A stretch of DNA of 64,000 bases from an uncultured Muribaculaceae bacterium (GTDB lineage: Bacteria > Bacteroidota > Bacteroidia > Bacteroidales > Muribaculaceae). Location: the NCBI GenBank assembly GCA_934590135.1, contig CAKTOT010000003.1, positions 1 through 64,000 on the forward strand. Direction: 5' to 3'. The position numbers and the translations under genes were made by a program. The notes under the pieces were generated by a model. That model searched no databases and was not told where the DNA came from. It saw only the letters and a program-made list of their open reading frames with translations. Positions 45,488-54,322 of the stretch are shown here, in pieces. Each line of letters starts with the position of its first letter. Position 1 is the stretch's first letter.

Positions 45488-46795
45488 TCAGATGCCGAAG
45501 GCTCGGCGCACATCGTCTGTGCGGTCTGTTTTCTCCCAAGTGAAGAGTTCCACTTCGCGTTGGAATTTGGCGCCGTGGTCATCGACGAATGTCTTGGTGA
45601 CGATGCGCGGAATGCGTCCCATGTGGCCGTAGGATGCTGTTTCGCGATACATGGGCTGACGTAGTTTGAGCGTCTTTTCGATGGCGTGCGGCGTCAAATC
45701 AAAGATTTTGGCTACGATGTCGCCGATTTGTGCATCCGAGAATTTGACGTGTGCGGTGCCGTAGGTGTTGACGCATACGCTGACGGGTTTGGCTACACCT
45801 ATGGCGTATGCCACTTGTACGAGAACGCGGTCGGCCACGCCGGCGGCTACGAGGTTTTTGGCTATGTATCGTGCGGCGTATGCGGCCGAGCGGTCCACTT
45901 TGCTGGGGTCTTTGCCGGAGAAGGCTCCGCCGCCGTGCGCGCCGTGGCCGCCGTAGGTGTCGACAATGATTTTGCGGCCGGTAAGACCGGTGTCGCCGTT
46001 GGGACCTCCGACAACGAATTTGCCTGTCGGATTGACATATAATGTATAATCTTCGTCCAGGAAGTGACGCAGATGTTCGGGCATAGCCTGACGTACGCGC
46101 GGTATAAGGATGTCGCGCACGTCGGCGGCGATGACGGCGCACATCTCGGCATCGGCGGCGGCTTGACGTTCGGCTGCTTGCTCGGGCGTCAAGCCGGTGA
46201 GATCGGGGACGATAAACTCGTCGTGCTGTGTCGAAATCACTATGGTGTGTACGCGCACCAACTTGCCGTTTTCGTCGTACTCGACGGTTACCTGACTTTT
46301 TGAGTCGGGACGCAGGTATGTCATTTGACGGCCTTCGCGACGTATTTCGGCGAGATTGCGCACCAATGCGTGGCTAAGCGCAAGGCTTAGAGGAATGTAT
46401 AGCGGTGTCTCGTTGCATGCATAGCCGAACATCATGCCTTGGTCGCCGGCGCCTTGTTCTTCGGGGGCTTGGCGTACAACGCCGCGGTTGATGTCGCGGC
46501 TTTGCTCGTGTACGGCCACGAGTACGCCGCAGCTGCCGGCGTCAAATCCTAATTCGGCGCGGTTGTATCCTATTTGATCGATGACATTGCGTGCGGTGCC
46601 GGCCAGGTCAATGTATGCCTCGCTGTTGACTTCGCCGGCGATGATGACTTGGCCGGTGGTGACGAGGGTTTCGCAGGCTACTTTGCTGTGAGGGTCTCTG
46701 GCCAGGAATTCATCGACGATGGCGTCGGATATTTGATCGGCAACCTTGTCGGGATGCCCTTCGGATACGGATTCGGATGTGAATAATTGCTTCAT
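45488..46795 (-). CDS. metK: S-adenosylmethionine synthetase
   Basis: I place the start at 46795 (435 residues), where the family sequence [26 protein letters not shown] begins. An in-frame ATG 38 codons upstream adds a Phe/Ser/Arg-rich stretch unlike any MetK and lies in the leader. The enzyme makes S-adenosylmethionine from methionine and ATP. Further signatures are [35 protein letters not shown] and [13 protein letters not shown]. Its leader is about 255 nt long and contains a 23-codon ORF. Confidence 0.96.
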   Translation of the reverse strand: MKQLFTSESVSEGHPDKVADQISDAIVDEFLARDPHSKVACETLVTTGQVIIAGEVNSEAYIDLAGTARNVIDQIGYNRAELGFDAGSCGVLVAVHEQSRDINRGVVRQAPEEQGAGDQGMMFGYACNETPLYIPLSLALSHALVRNLAEIRREGRQMTYLRPDSKSQVTVEYDENGKLVRVHTIVISTQHDEFIVPDLTGLTPEQAAERQAAADAEMCAVIAADVRDILIPRVRQAMPEHLRHFLDEDYTLYVNPTGKFVVGGPNGDTGLTGRKIIVDTYGGHGAHGGGAFSGKDPSKVDRSAAYAARYIAKNLVAAGVADRVLVQVAYAIGVAKPVSVCVNTYGTAHVKFSDAQIGDIVAKIFDLTPHAIEKTLKLRQPMYRETASYGHMGRIPRIVTKTFVDDHGAKFQREVELFTWEKTDRTDDVRRAFGI

Positions 46796-46921
46796 TACTA
46801 TGTCAGTTAGATTGTGTATACCTTTAAAGAGCGTTTGTCCTCTGCGCCTTGACGCAAAAAAAAACGTGGACAGCGCGAAAGTCTCCATACGGATGCTCGG
46901 GCTGCCCATTCGGGTGCGATG

Positions 46922-46993
46922 TTAAATGCTATGTGGTATTCCCTTGTGGTGTGCCGTAGTGATCGACACTCCTTTGGGGTTGTTTTTTAGCAT
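46922..46993 (-). CDS. 23-codon upstream ORF in the metK leader
   Basis: ATG at 46993 is preceded by an A-rich stretch (ctaaaaaaa), the Bacteroidetes-style translation context, and ends with TAA at 46922. The peptide is MLKNNPKGVSITTAHHKGIP followed by HSI. It lies between the metK transcription start and the metK ATG and might act as a leader peptide, but it carries only the initiating Met, so a methionine-starvation attenuator is not suggested. It could be chance. Confidence 0.35.
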   Translation of the reverse strand: MLKNNPKGVSITTAHHKGIPHSI

Positions 46994-47060
46994 TTTTTTT
47001 AGTGGTTGCAAGCAGCCAAATTTGTCCACTGTGGAAGACGCTATGCGCCTTTTCGGACTG

Positions 47061-47092
47061 CAAAGGTACGACACTTTTGGCGAATACGCAAA
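47061..47092 (-). promoter_or_regulatory. metK promoter, canonical -33/-7
   Basis: On the minus strand TTTG (47092-47089) and TACCTTTG (47068-47061) are 20 nt apart. The spacer begins with cgtattcg, as in the TPR gene promoter at 32000. The start site would be near 47054. Confidence 0.78.
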
Positions 47093-47165
47093 TCTATTTT
47101 GCGATGACGTTCTGCTTGTTGCTTAAGTATTTTGTCCTGTTGAGTTTATTCGCAGATTGATAAAG

Positions 47166-47206
47166 CAATCCGCCGCAAGTATCGGGGGCGATTTTGCGGC
47201 GGATTG
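47166..47206 (-). terminator. perfect 13-bp terminator after the thioredoxin-fold lipoprotein gene
   Basis: Arms caatccgccgcaa and ttgcggcggattg pair perfectly around a 15-nt loop, 47 nt after the stop. On the minus strand the stem is followed by ctttat. It lies just upstream of the metK promoter. Confidence 0.75.
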
Positions 47207-47252
47207 GAGGGCTATGCGCTGTAAGGCGTTAGTGCTTACGCGTCTTCGTGCA

Positions 47253-48350
47253 TCAGAAGTAGCGGGCCAGTGCGGCGGGTAGGTCGCGGGCGTCGGCTAC
47301 GCGGAGCACTAAGTCGCCGTTGCGATCGAAAATGAAGCTTATGGGACCGCCGTCGGGGTTGACGTTGTAGGCCAGCAGGATGTCATATCCTTCGGTGGGC
47401 GAATTCCATACCGATGTCCAAGGCATATTGGCGGCCGAGCGTCTCCAGTTCATTTCGTCCGGGTCGAAGGATATTTGGTAGATTTTGAGTCCGGCGTCCT
47501 TGTATTTGGTGTATACTTCGTTGAGTGCTACGGTGTTGGCCGGCGAGTTTTTGTGGTCGTAGCGCACAAAGTTGAGCACGGTGACGCCTTTGCCGCAGTA
47601 GTCGTTGAAGTTGCGCAGTGTGCCGTTGATGTCGTAACGGGCAATAGCGACGTCCGGTTTGGATGCCATTTGGGCTTCCATAGCGCGTCCCGAGGAGGGT
47701 AGTGTGCGTCTTGCAGCCAGGTAACGTTGTTCGAGGTCTTTGCCGCGCGGGTCGTTGGGATGCAGACGTTTGTAGTTGTTGGCTGCATTGCCGAGGATGC
47801 GCAGGTCGGCACGGTCCGAAAGGTTGAGCAACGGGCGTTTGTCAATAAATTTGCCTACAATATAGTATGACGCAAGGCAGGTGGTGTCCTTATTGACCAT
47901 CAGCATAAGTTCGGTCTTGAGGGTCTTGTTATTGCGTGCCGCTTCGGTGCCCAGCGAGTCTATGTACTTGTTGATCAATCGGTCAACGGCCGTAAACTCG
48001 GAGGCAAGCGGCGAGCCGGACACATCAAATCCGCGGTCAAAGGATTCGGCATCGGCTTTGAGTGTAAGTGTCTGGGTGCCTTGTGCGGGAAAGTATATAT
48101 ATTTGTCGGCCAGGCGTATACGATATATTGTGGGCAGCGAATCGGCTTTTGCTGCTGTGTAGTCAAACGAGCCGTCCTCTCCAATGGCCACAGAGTCGAT
48201 AAGATACCAGTTGCCGATGGTTGAGCCTTCGATGTACACGGTCTTGCCGGCACCGCCTTCGATGTCGCCTTTGAGTGTCCATCCTTCGTGTCCGGAGGTG
48301 CATGCCGCTACTATCAGGGCCGCAGCTGTGATGCTTAGAAATTTTTTCAT
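47253..48350 (-). CDS. DUF4369/thioredoxin-fold lipoprotein lacking CxxC
   Basis: The 365-residue product has a lipoprotein signal (VAAC, Cys17), a DUF4369-like N-terminal beta domain (WTLKGDIEGGAGKTVYIEGS) and a C-terminal TlpA/AhpC-like thioredoxin fold. In that fold, around residue 260, the usual WCxxC active site is replaced by FVRYDHKNSPANTVAL, so the redox cysteines are absent while the later cis-Pro-type NPDGGPISFIF segment remains. It is probably a periplasmic or outer-membrane binding protein rather than a disulfide reductase. It follows the HIT gene by 21 nt. Confidence 0.88.
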   Translation of the reverse strand: MKKFLSITAAALIVAACTSGHEGWTLKGDIEGGAGKTVYIEGSTIGNWYLIDSVAIGEDGSFDYTAAKADSLPTIYRIRLADKYIYFPAQGTQTLTLKADAESFDRGFDVSGSPLASEFTAVDRLINKYIDSLGTEAARNNKTLKTELMLMVNKDTTCLASYYIVGKFIDKRPLLNLSDRADLRILGNAANNYKRLHPNDPRGKDLEQRYLAARRTLPSSGRAMEAQMASKPDVAIARYDINGTLRNFNDYCGKGVTVLNFVRYDHKNSPANTVALNEVYTKYKDAGLKIYQISFDPDEMNWRRSAANMPWTSVWNSPTEGYDILLAYNVNPDGGPISFIFDRNGDLVLRVADARDLPAALARYF

Positions 48351-48371
48351 GGGGGATTTGGAGTGTGGTTG

Positions 48372-48773
48372 TTAGAGCTTCTCGAATTCGGTAGAGATAG
48401 CCTTTGCGATGGCTTCCATCTCTGTGTCGGGAATTGTGGGGTGTTGTTTGAAGAAGTTCATATCAGATTCGGCGTTTATGGGCACCAAATGTATGTGCGT
48501 GTGTGGTACTTCGAGGCCCATAACGGCAACGCCTATGCGTTTGCAGGGGATGGCACGGCGCATGGCGATGGCTACGCGACGTGCAAATTTCTGCAGTTCG
48601 ACGTATTCGTCTTCTTTGAGGTCGAAGATGTAGTCTACTTCTTTCTTAGGGATTACCAGCACGTGGCCGGCGGCTACCGGGTTGATATCCAGGAATGCGA
48701 AATGGCGGTCGTCTTCGGCGACTTTGTAGCAGCCTATCTCTCCGGCGGCTATGCGTGAAAATATTGTTGCCAT
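48372..48773 (-). CDS. HIT-family nucleotide hydrolase
   Basis: The 133-residue protein has the histidine-triad motif HTHIHLVP (residues 91-98) and the N-terminal IFSRIAAGEIGCYKVAEDD typical of the Hint/protein kinase C inhibitor branch. These cytosolic enzymes hydrolyse nucleoside phosphoramidates and related adducts. The length fits. It lies 153 nt after greA and 21 nt before the thioredoxin-fold lipoprotein gene; the latter pairing may be only positional. Confidence 0.93.
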   Translation of the reverse strand: MATIFSRIAAGEIGCYKVAEDDRHFAFLDINPVAAGHVLVIPKKEVDYIFDLKEDEYVELQKFARRVAIAMRRAIPCKRIGVAVMGLEVPHTHIHLVPINAESDMNFFKQHPTIPDTEMEAIAKAISTEFEKL

Positions 48774-48926
48774 AATTATTGACTGTTTTGGGGATTATAT
48801 ATTCCTTCTGTTTTTAGAACTTTATTCCGTTTCCGGACTTTTCGGTCGCGAGCGAAATCGATCGTAGATGGCTTGTCGGCTATGCTATAAGCCGAAATCG
48901 GCGGCGATGATGTGTTTGAAAGTCGC

Positions 48927-49397
48927 TTAGAAGGTGATGTTGGTGATTTCGAATTTCATCAGGCCGGAGGGTACGCGTATCTCGACGATGTCGCCTAATT
49001 TATGGCCTAAGAGTCCTTTGGCTATGGGTGTGGAGGATGCGATTTTCTTTTCTTTGAGGTTGGCTTCGCTGTCGGCCACGATGGTGTATTCCATAGTCAT
49101 GCCGTTGGCCACGTTCTTGATGGTGACGCGGTTGAGTATCTGGACTTCTTCGCAATTGAGTTGGCTTTCGTCCAAGATGCGTGCATTGGCCACGAGGTCC
49201 TTGAGTTGCGATATTTTCATTTCGAGCATGCCTTGGGCTTCCTTGGCCGCATCGTATTCGGCGTTTTCGCTCAAGTCGCCTTTGTCGCGAGCTTCGGCGA
49301 TGGCACGTGATATTTCGGGACGCTTAACTGATTCGAGATAAGCGATTTCCTCCATTTTTTTCTTATAACCTTCTTTGGTCATGTATGTGATAGCCAT
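48927..49397 (-). CDS. greA: transcription elongation factor GreA
   Basis: The 156-residue factor rescues backtracked RNA polymerase. The N-terminal coiled coil carries the acidic tip (EARDKGDLSENAEYDAAKEAQ, residues 34-54), and the C-terminal globular domain ends SPIAKGLLGHKLGDIVEIRVP. It has a promoter about 205 nt upstream with a long, apparently untranslated leader. A weak 6-bp hairpin (tcggct/agccga, 48876-48895) follows the gene. Confidence 0.96.
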   Translation of the reverse strand: MAITYMTKEGYKKKMEEIAYLESVKRPEISRAIAEARDKGDLSENAEYDAAKEAQGMLEMKISQLKDLVANARILDESQLNCEEVQILNRVTIKNVANGMTMEYTIVADSEANLKEKKIASSTPIAKGLLGHKLGDIVEIRVPSGLMKFEITNITF

Positions 49398-49600
49398 AGT
49401 TGCTTGTTTTGTGTTTTTAGTTGTTGGATGTTAAGTATATAGAGGCATTTAGCGGTACCGGGGTCGTCATCTGTGTTTTTTCCGTAAAACATAAAAAAGA
49501 AAGAATCTCAGCCCCGCGCTAACCGGGCGAAGATCCCTAAGGATGTGTTAGATGTCGTGGACGGCGCCGTATCGGCAGGCCGCATCAATGTCTTGTGTTG

Positions 49601-49608
49601 CAAAGTTA
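49601..49608 (-). promoter_or_regulatory. greA promoter -7 box (TAACTTTG)
   Basis: Exact match on the minus strand, followed by a leader of about 200 nt. A run of eight A precedes it instead of a TTTG at the usual spacing. Confidence 0.58.
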
Positions 49609-49757
49609 GCGTTTTTTTTCGATATGGTGCTTACGGTAAGTCCCTAAATGTTGTTAAAATGCAGCATAGCTCTGGCTCTTAAATGTTTATATTTTGAGAC
49701 TATATGGTACAAGCATCGGCAGTCTGCCTATGACGACCGATGAGTTGATGCAATGAG

Positions 49758-49778
49758 ACGCGTGCGCAAGGCACGTGT
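49758..49778 (-). terminator. weak hairpin after the FMN-binding protein gene
   Basis: An 8-bp stem with one wobble (acgcgtgc/gcacgtgt), loop gcaag, 14 nt after the stop. No T-run. Confidence 0.3.
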
Positions 49779-49791
49779 ACGGAGTTATGGC

Positions 49792-51672
49792 TTATGGCTT
49801 GGTGATGTCTTGAGCCGCGCGGAAGGTGGTGCCTGTCGGGCATATCCACGAGCAGTAGGGGCGGTGGACAAATATGCTGAGAATTAGGAAGAGGGAGGCT
49901 ATGACGATGACGGCCACGGATGCTGCCGCGGGTACGAATATGGCAAAGGGTTCATAGTCTGTCCATACAAATGCGATGTCGCACCACATTAGCACCATAA
50001 GCAATCCCCAAAGGCCGCGGCGTGTCCATGTCAGACTACGTGTAAGTTGAGGCGAAGGACGCCATTTGCGTTTGGTGATGCGACCCATAAGTTCCTGTGC
50101 CGAGCCGTAAGGGCACACCCACATACAGTAATGATTGGGGCGTCCGAGCAGTGGCATCACGAAAGCGGCGAAGAGCATCACCAGCGCTACAAGTCCGGCG
50201 GGCCATTGTATGCCGTTGGACATTACGTTGACCATCAGCGAAAAGGATATGAATTTGCCGCAAAGCAATCCGAGCCCGGCAACATTGAGCACCAAAATCG
50301 TCGTGCGTATTTTACGATTGTTCCTTAGTAGCGGAATAATGGTGGCCGAGACGGCAAGGCACAGCGCTACAATCAGTTGCCATGTCCATGGCGATGATGG
50401 TGTCCCGGAATCGGGCGTGGCGTCTTTGTCTTGCGGTTCTTTGGACTGATGTGCTTGCTTGGAGGAGTGTTCGGCCGATATGGCGGACACAGTGGCGGAA
50501 TCGGCCTTTGACGATGTGGCGGCATCGGAATTGTTCGCGGCTTTTGTTTCTGTCGGCGCCTGTTCGGGCTTATTGACTTCGGCTTTTGCCGGTTTGGCAG
50601 TTGTGGCTTTCGTAGATCCGTTGCGGAAGGATGCAAGGGTGTCTTGTGCTTGCTCGAAGGCTTTCTGTATATTGGCTATCAGTGCCTTGGAGGAGTATGT
50701 CGCGCCGCTGACTGCATCCGGCATATCGGACGCAAGGGCCTGCCGTACGCTCATACCGACAAATGTGTCGGTGAGCGCGGCACGTGTCACGCGTTTGAAG
50801 AATCCCGGAGTTTCGTCGTTGGGCAGTGCGGTGATGGAGGTGATGCGTCCTTTGGCGCTTACTTCCATTTGGATAGGTACCGGGCCGCCGAAGCCGCGGA
50901 TGTCTTTGCCTGTTTCGGTGGTATTGATTGTGAAAGGGTGGGGGCGTCTTTCGTCCGTGCTCTCCACGTTCGTTGTCTGTGCGCGGTCTGTATTTACGGC
51001 CTCGGACATTGATGCTTTGTCCGGTGATGGCTTGTGTGTCGTGGCCGAAGTGGCATCGGCTTTTGCCGTGGTGGTGTAAGTCGGTGTTGTGCCGTGTGTT
51101 CCGCTCTCGGGTTTGTCGTTTTCGTGTAGTGGTTTTGTGCTTGAAGCTTTGGCGATGGATGCCGATGTTTTGGCTATTTCGTTCGGTCGGCCTAAGGCTG
51201 TTGCAAGTCCGGCGCGGACATTGGCGATTATGGCGTTGGAGGTATATGTGGCGCCGCTGACGGCATCTGCGTCCGGGGCGGCGAGAATTTGACCGGCATC
51301 ACGACCTATCCATTGTTCAAGAAGGCCGCCGTCAAGGACGTGCTGCAGGAACTTGGGACTCTCGGTGTTGTCCAAAACGGCTATTGATGCTACTTTGCCC
51401 GAGGGGTTGAGACGTATTTCCAGTGGAACCGGGCCGTTGTACCCGCGTATATCGAGGCCTAATTGCGCAGTGTTGACGAGGATGCTGCCGTCCTTGAGGC
51501 GTTCGACGCCGGCGATGCTGTCGGTGTTGTTTTCGTTCAGACGATGACCGAAATGCATTCCATTACGATGTATGGCGATGGCGGTCATCATTACGAAAAC
51601 TATAGCAAGGGAGATTATTCCTTTTATACGTTTATTTATGGGCCGTTGTTCGCCTGTCTTGCTTTTGCTCAT
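49792..51672 (-). CDS. membrane protein with two FMN-binding domains and two CxxxCP cluster motifs
   Basis: The 626-residue product has a TM helix at about 17-34, then two periplasmic FMN-binding domains of the RnfG/NqrC/NosR type. Each ends in a flavinylation-type motif: DAVSGATYTS (Thr142) and DAVSGATYSS (Thr325). Between and after them are Ser/Thr/Lys-rich, likely disordered linkers (about 165-245, 345-428). Five or six TM helices follow, with two CxxxCP motifs (Cys516/Cys520 in CMWVCPYG; Cys607/Cys611 in CSWICPTG) as in NapH/NosR. It is probably an electron carrier between a membrane quinone or cluster pool and a periplasmic acceptor; the acceptor is unknown. It follows a CPBP protease gene by 20 nt. 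Confidence 0.9.
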   Translation of the reverse strand: MSKSKTGEQRPINKRIKGIISLAIVFVMMTAIAIHRNGMHFGHRLNENNTDSIAGVERLKDGSILVNTAQLGLDIRGYNGPVPLEIRLNPSGKVASIAVLDNTESPKFLQHVLDGGLLEQWIGRDAGQILAAPDADAVSGATYTSNAIIANVRAGLATALGRPNEIAKTSASIAKASSTKPLHENDKPESGTHGTTPTYTTTAKADATSATTHKPSPDKASMSEAVNTDRAQTTNVESTDERRPHPFTINTTETGKDIRGFGGPVPIQMEVSAKGRITSITALPNDETPGFFKRVTRAALTDTFVGMSVRQALASDMPDAVSGATYSSKALIANIQKAFEQAQDTLASFRNGSTKATTAKPAKAEVNKPEQAPTETKAANNSDAATSSKADSATVSAISAEHSSKQAHQSKEPQDKDATPDSGTPSSPWTWQLIVALCLAVSATIIPLLRNNRKIRTTILVLNVAGLGLLCGKFISFSLMVNVMSNGIQWPAGLVALVMLFAAFVMPLLGRPNHYCMWVCPYGSAQELMGRITKRKWRPSPQLTRSLTWTRRGLWGLLMVLMWCDIAFVWTDYEPFAIFVPAAASVAVIVIASLFLILSIFVHRPYCSWICPTGTTFRAAQDITKP

Positions 51673-51692
51673 AGTGTTGTCTTTCTTTATGT

Positions 51693-52463
51693 TTAGAACA
51701 TCTGTGTGTGTGCCACGAATTTAATGCCGTGGCGTTTCTTATGCCATATTGTGAGGGCTATGGCCAAAACGATGCCGGTCACGCGTGCAATGTTCGACAC
51801 CAAGCCTCCGGCGGCGGCTTCTGTACCCTCCATTGTGAAAACTACCCATGCGGCGTTCATCAGCATGTGTAGTCCGACCGGAACCCATAAATTGAAGTCC
51901 CATTCGGCATACATCCAGCTGAAGTATACGGCGCCAAGGAATGTCACGCCGAAAGCCGCAAGGGATGATGCCGCATCGTGCCCCTGGTATAGGTGCATAG
52001 CCCCGAAGCATAGCGCCGGCAATATGACGGACCAAAAGAATCCTATTTTTGCGTATCGGAACAGCAGCCCGAACATAATAGCTCTGAACATAAATTCTTC
52101 GACGAATCCCGAAAGGATGCTTTTTCTCGCGACCAAGGAGAATGTCGTGTCGGTGTTTATTCGACCGAAGATAATGAACGCCAAGTATATGGGGATGACA
52201 CACAAAATAGCAATGCCGAATCCTTTGGCTATGTTGCCGTTCAGCCCGAGAAAGGAAAATACGTTCCTTGGCTTTATGGCTATGGCCGTAAGAACGATTC
52301 CCGCAATGACAACGAACAAGTCGCGGGCAAGTCTCTCGGGTAGAGGTGATTTCAGCCCTATTGCCTCGGCGACAGCATGCATATTGCTCCATAAGAGTAG
52401 AAGGATGATGCTTGCGATGATGCTGTATGCGATTTTTGACGCTCTTGATGAAAAGTTGAACAT
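51693..52463 (-). CDS. CPBP-family intramembrane metalloprotease homologue
   Basis: A TTG occurs two codons earlier; I take the ATG at 52463 (256 residues). It has about eight TM helices. The family motifs are present: EEFMFRAIMFG (EExxxR), an FGAMHLYQG segment with the second His, and the C-terminal HMLMNA. CPBP proteins include CAAX-type prenyl proteases and bacterial immunity proteins; here no target is known. It lies 20 nt upstream of the FMN-binding membrane protein on the same strand. Confidence 0.9.
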   Translation of the reverse strand: MFNFSSRASKIAYSIIASIILLLLWSNMHAVAEAIGLKSPLPERLARDLFVVIAGIVLTAIAIKPRNVFSFLGLNGNIAKGFGIAILCVIPIYLAFIIFGRINTDTTFSLVARKSILSGFVEEFMFRAIMFGLLFRYAKIGFFWSVILPALCFGAMHLYQGHDAASSLAAFGVTFLGAVYFSWMYAEWDFNLWVPVGLHMLMNAAWVVFTMEGTEAAAGGLVSNIARVTGIVLAIALTIWHKKRHGIKFVAHTQMF

Positions 52464-52486
52464 TGTCAATGGCAGGTTTTTGACGA

Positions 52487-52494
52487 CAAAAATA
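52487..52494 (-). promoter_or_regulatory. possible promoter of the CPBP-FMN protein pair (TATTTTTG)
   Basis: Exact TAnnTTTG match on the minus strand, 24 nt before the CPBP ATG. No TTTG at -33, so moderate confidence. Confidence 0.5.
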
Positions 52495-52585
52495 GTGAAA
52501 ATATCGTTAGCGGGACATACCTATTTATGGGAAAAAGCCCGGTGCAACGTGGATTGCGACTATGGTTGTTGTCGTAGATATGCGA

Positions 52586-52618
52586 GGCGGACACATCCGA
52601 GAGTCGGATGTGTCCGCC
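52586..52618 (-). terminator. perfect 15-bp hairpin after ompA
   Basis: Arms ggcggacacatccga and tcggatgtgtccgcc pair perfectly around a 3-nt loop, 47 nt after the OmpA stop and 92 nt upstream of the CPBP box. Confidence 0.7.
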
Positions 52619-52664
52619 ATTGGCCGCAAATGCGGCGTGTCAGGTATGTGCTTCTAAACCTATA

Positions 52665-53858
52665 TTAGTTGGCTTTGAAGATTACGATGCGGTTCCAGTC
52701 GTTCTGACCCTTGCCGGTGTAAACCTGTTCGTCGCTACCGAAGGACTTGGTGCTCAGACGGTCGGAAGCGATGCCGTATTCATTGACGAGCATATCGCAA
52801 ACGGCCTGTGCACGTTTTTCGGACAGCTTCTTGTTGAAGTCGGCCGAGCCGGTTTTCTTGTCAGCATAGCCGGCGATGACAATCTTCTGCTCGGGGTTGG
52901 CTTTGAGCCATTCGGCGATGTTGTATACATTGACTTCTTCGGCGGGAGTGATGACGGCGGAGCCGATTTTGAAGCGTACGGAAGCCAGCAGGGGAGCGGC
53001 TGTAGCAACGGGTTGCTGTTCTTTAACTTCGGGGCAGGGGAGTTGGGCTTGAGCGGCTGCGAGGTCGGCTGCGGTAGCGGCAAGAGCGGAACGCAGGTCG
53101 TTGACTTGGCCGTTGAGGCTGTTGATGTAGTCGGTGTAGTCGCAGGGGTTGAAGGTGCGGAATTGGCTACCGCCGAGGTTAAAGGTCAGACCGCCGATAG
53201 CGGAGATGTTGACGTCGACGGGTTGGCCGTAGGCGCAACCGTTGAAGTTGTCGCCGTAGAACTGTGCGCGACCTTCGAAGAAGAGGTCAACATATTTGCA
53301 CAGACGGAAGCGCAGTTGCAAACCGGCGCTGACGGGAAGTGTCCAGCTTTCGTCTTTGATGGCGCCCCATTTGTTGTAGATATTGGAAGCGGGAGCCTTG
53401 ATGTCCCATACGTATGTACCGCCGAGACCTACGAAGGGTACGATGGAGAATACGCGGTTGGGGTTGACGCCGCCGAGGCTGTTGAACATATCCCACATAA
53501 AGTCAAGGTTGGCGTTCACGTTTTTGGCCTTGGAGATTTCGCCGTTGTCCCAACGCATTGCGCCGCCCAGGAAGCTGAGACGCCATCCGATATAGGGCGA
53601 GAACCATTTGCCGAAACCGAGGTTGTATACTGCTGTGAGTTTGTGCTTTGCATCGGTCTGGGGCAGGTAGTTTTCTACGAACGGGCTTTGGATGCCTGCA
53701 CCTACCTGGATAAACCAGTTGTCACGTGATGTGCTGTAGTAGTGTGTCTTGCAGGGTTGGTCCAGAGATACTGCTACTTCCTGTGCTTCTTGTGCGGATG
53801 TGGGCACTGCACAGAATGTTGCGCCGACTAATGCGGCTACTAATGCAATCTTTTTCAT
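52665..53858 (-). CDS. OmpA-family outer-membrane protein
   Basis: The 397-residue product has a signal peptide (1-22, PTSAQ), an N-terminal eight-stranded barrel (about 40-240, with GGTYVWDIKAPASNIYNKWG and LQLRFRLCKYVDLFFEGRAQFYG), and an OmpA C-terminal peptidoglycan-binding domain (about 290-397: VYNIAEWLKANPEQKIVIAGYADKK, NKKLSEKRAQAVCDML, SFGSDEQVY). A short coiled linker precedes it (NSLNGQVNDLRSALAATAADLAAAQ). The family anchors the outer membrane to the wall. Its own promoter lies 465 nt upstream, giving an unusually long leader. Confidence 0.95.
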   Translation of the reverse strand: MKKIALVAALVGATFCAVPTSAQEAQEVAVSLDQPCKTHYYSTSRDNWFIQVGAGIQSPFVENYLPQTDAKHKLTAVYNLGFGKWFSPYIGWRLSFLGGAMRWDNGEISKAKNVNANLDFMWDMFNSLGGVNPNRVFSIVPFVGLGGTYVWDIKAPASNIYNKWGAIKDESWTLPVSAGLQLRFRLCKYVDLFFEGRAQFYGDNFNGCAYGQPVDVNISAIGGLTFNLGGSQFRTFNPCDYTDYINSLNGQVNDLRSALAATAADLAAAQAQLPCPEVKEQQPVATAAPLLASVRFKIGSAVITPAEEVNVYNIAEWLKANPEQKIVIAGYADKKTGSADFNKKLSEKRAQAVCDMLVNEYGIASDRLSTKSFGSDEQVYTGKGQNDWNRIVIFKAN

Positions 53859-54322
53859 AAAAAGTAGAATTAGTGGTTTGTATTTAGTGTATTTGTATAT
53901 AGTCTTGTTATATGTTTTGCAGTTGTGGTTGCTCTTGTCTGCTGACGGTTGTGCGGATGCATTTGTGGCTCCAAACCTTAGTCTTTATTGCTCTCGGCTT
54001 CGGTTTCGTGAATAATCGGTTTGGCACTGTGTATGTACAACGTTGTACCTGCCCGTTTTGTTCGAATCTTCTGTCGAGTGTGGTGTGGTGTTAAACAGTT
54101 CTTTTTGTGCATCTGTCGTCTGCGGTGAATACTATGTCAATCTTTTTTACCATCTTGTGGTCCGGCGTAGTGTCACTCGAGCGTTGTATTATGTGTGGCT
54201 TGGATGCTGCATTTGTTTTAAATTATGTAATACAATCTCGTGTGAGGTCTCTGCGTCGGTTCTTTGAGGTTGCGATTCGACGTCTGGTAGGCCTCTGCCT
54301 GATGTTATATCGAAATCTTCGG

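Larger units (their letters stand above)
46796..47252. other. metK leader and promoter region
   Basis: On the minus strand: promoter at 47092-47061, then a leader of about 255 nt with a 23-codon ORF, a run of nine T (near 46857-46865), and short pairings such as gtcc/ggac around tgcg/cgca. I do not recognise a known SAM riboswitch. The far side (47093-47252) holds the terminator of the preceding gene pair. Confidence 0.6.
49398..49791. other. intergenic region upstream of greA
   Basis: The 394-nt gap holds the greA -7 box (49601-49608), a leader of about 200 nt with no obvious ORF, and small inverted repeats at 49714-49742 and 49758-49778 that may end the FMN-protein transcript. Nothing else is evident. 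Confidence 0.55.

Noticed and set aside
46796..46909. 38-codon N-terminal extension of MetK
   Set aside because: The family starts at [10 protein letters not shown]; the extension is Phe/Arg/Ser-rich and sits in the leader.
46796..47060. SAM riboswitch in the metK leader
   Set aside because: No conserved core of a known SAM-sensing fold could be recognised by eye; left as an unexplained leader.
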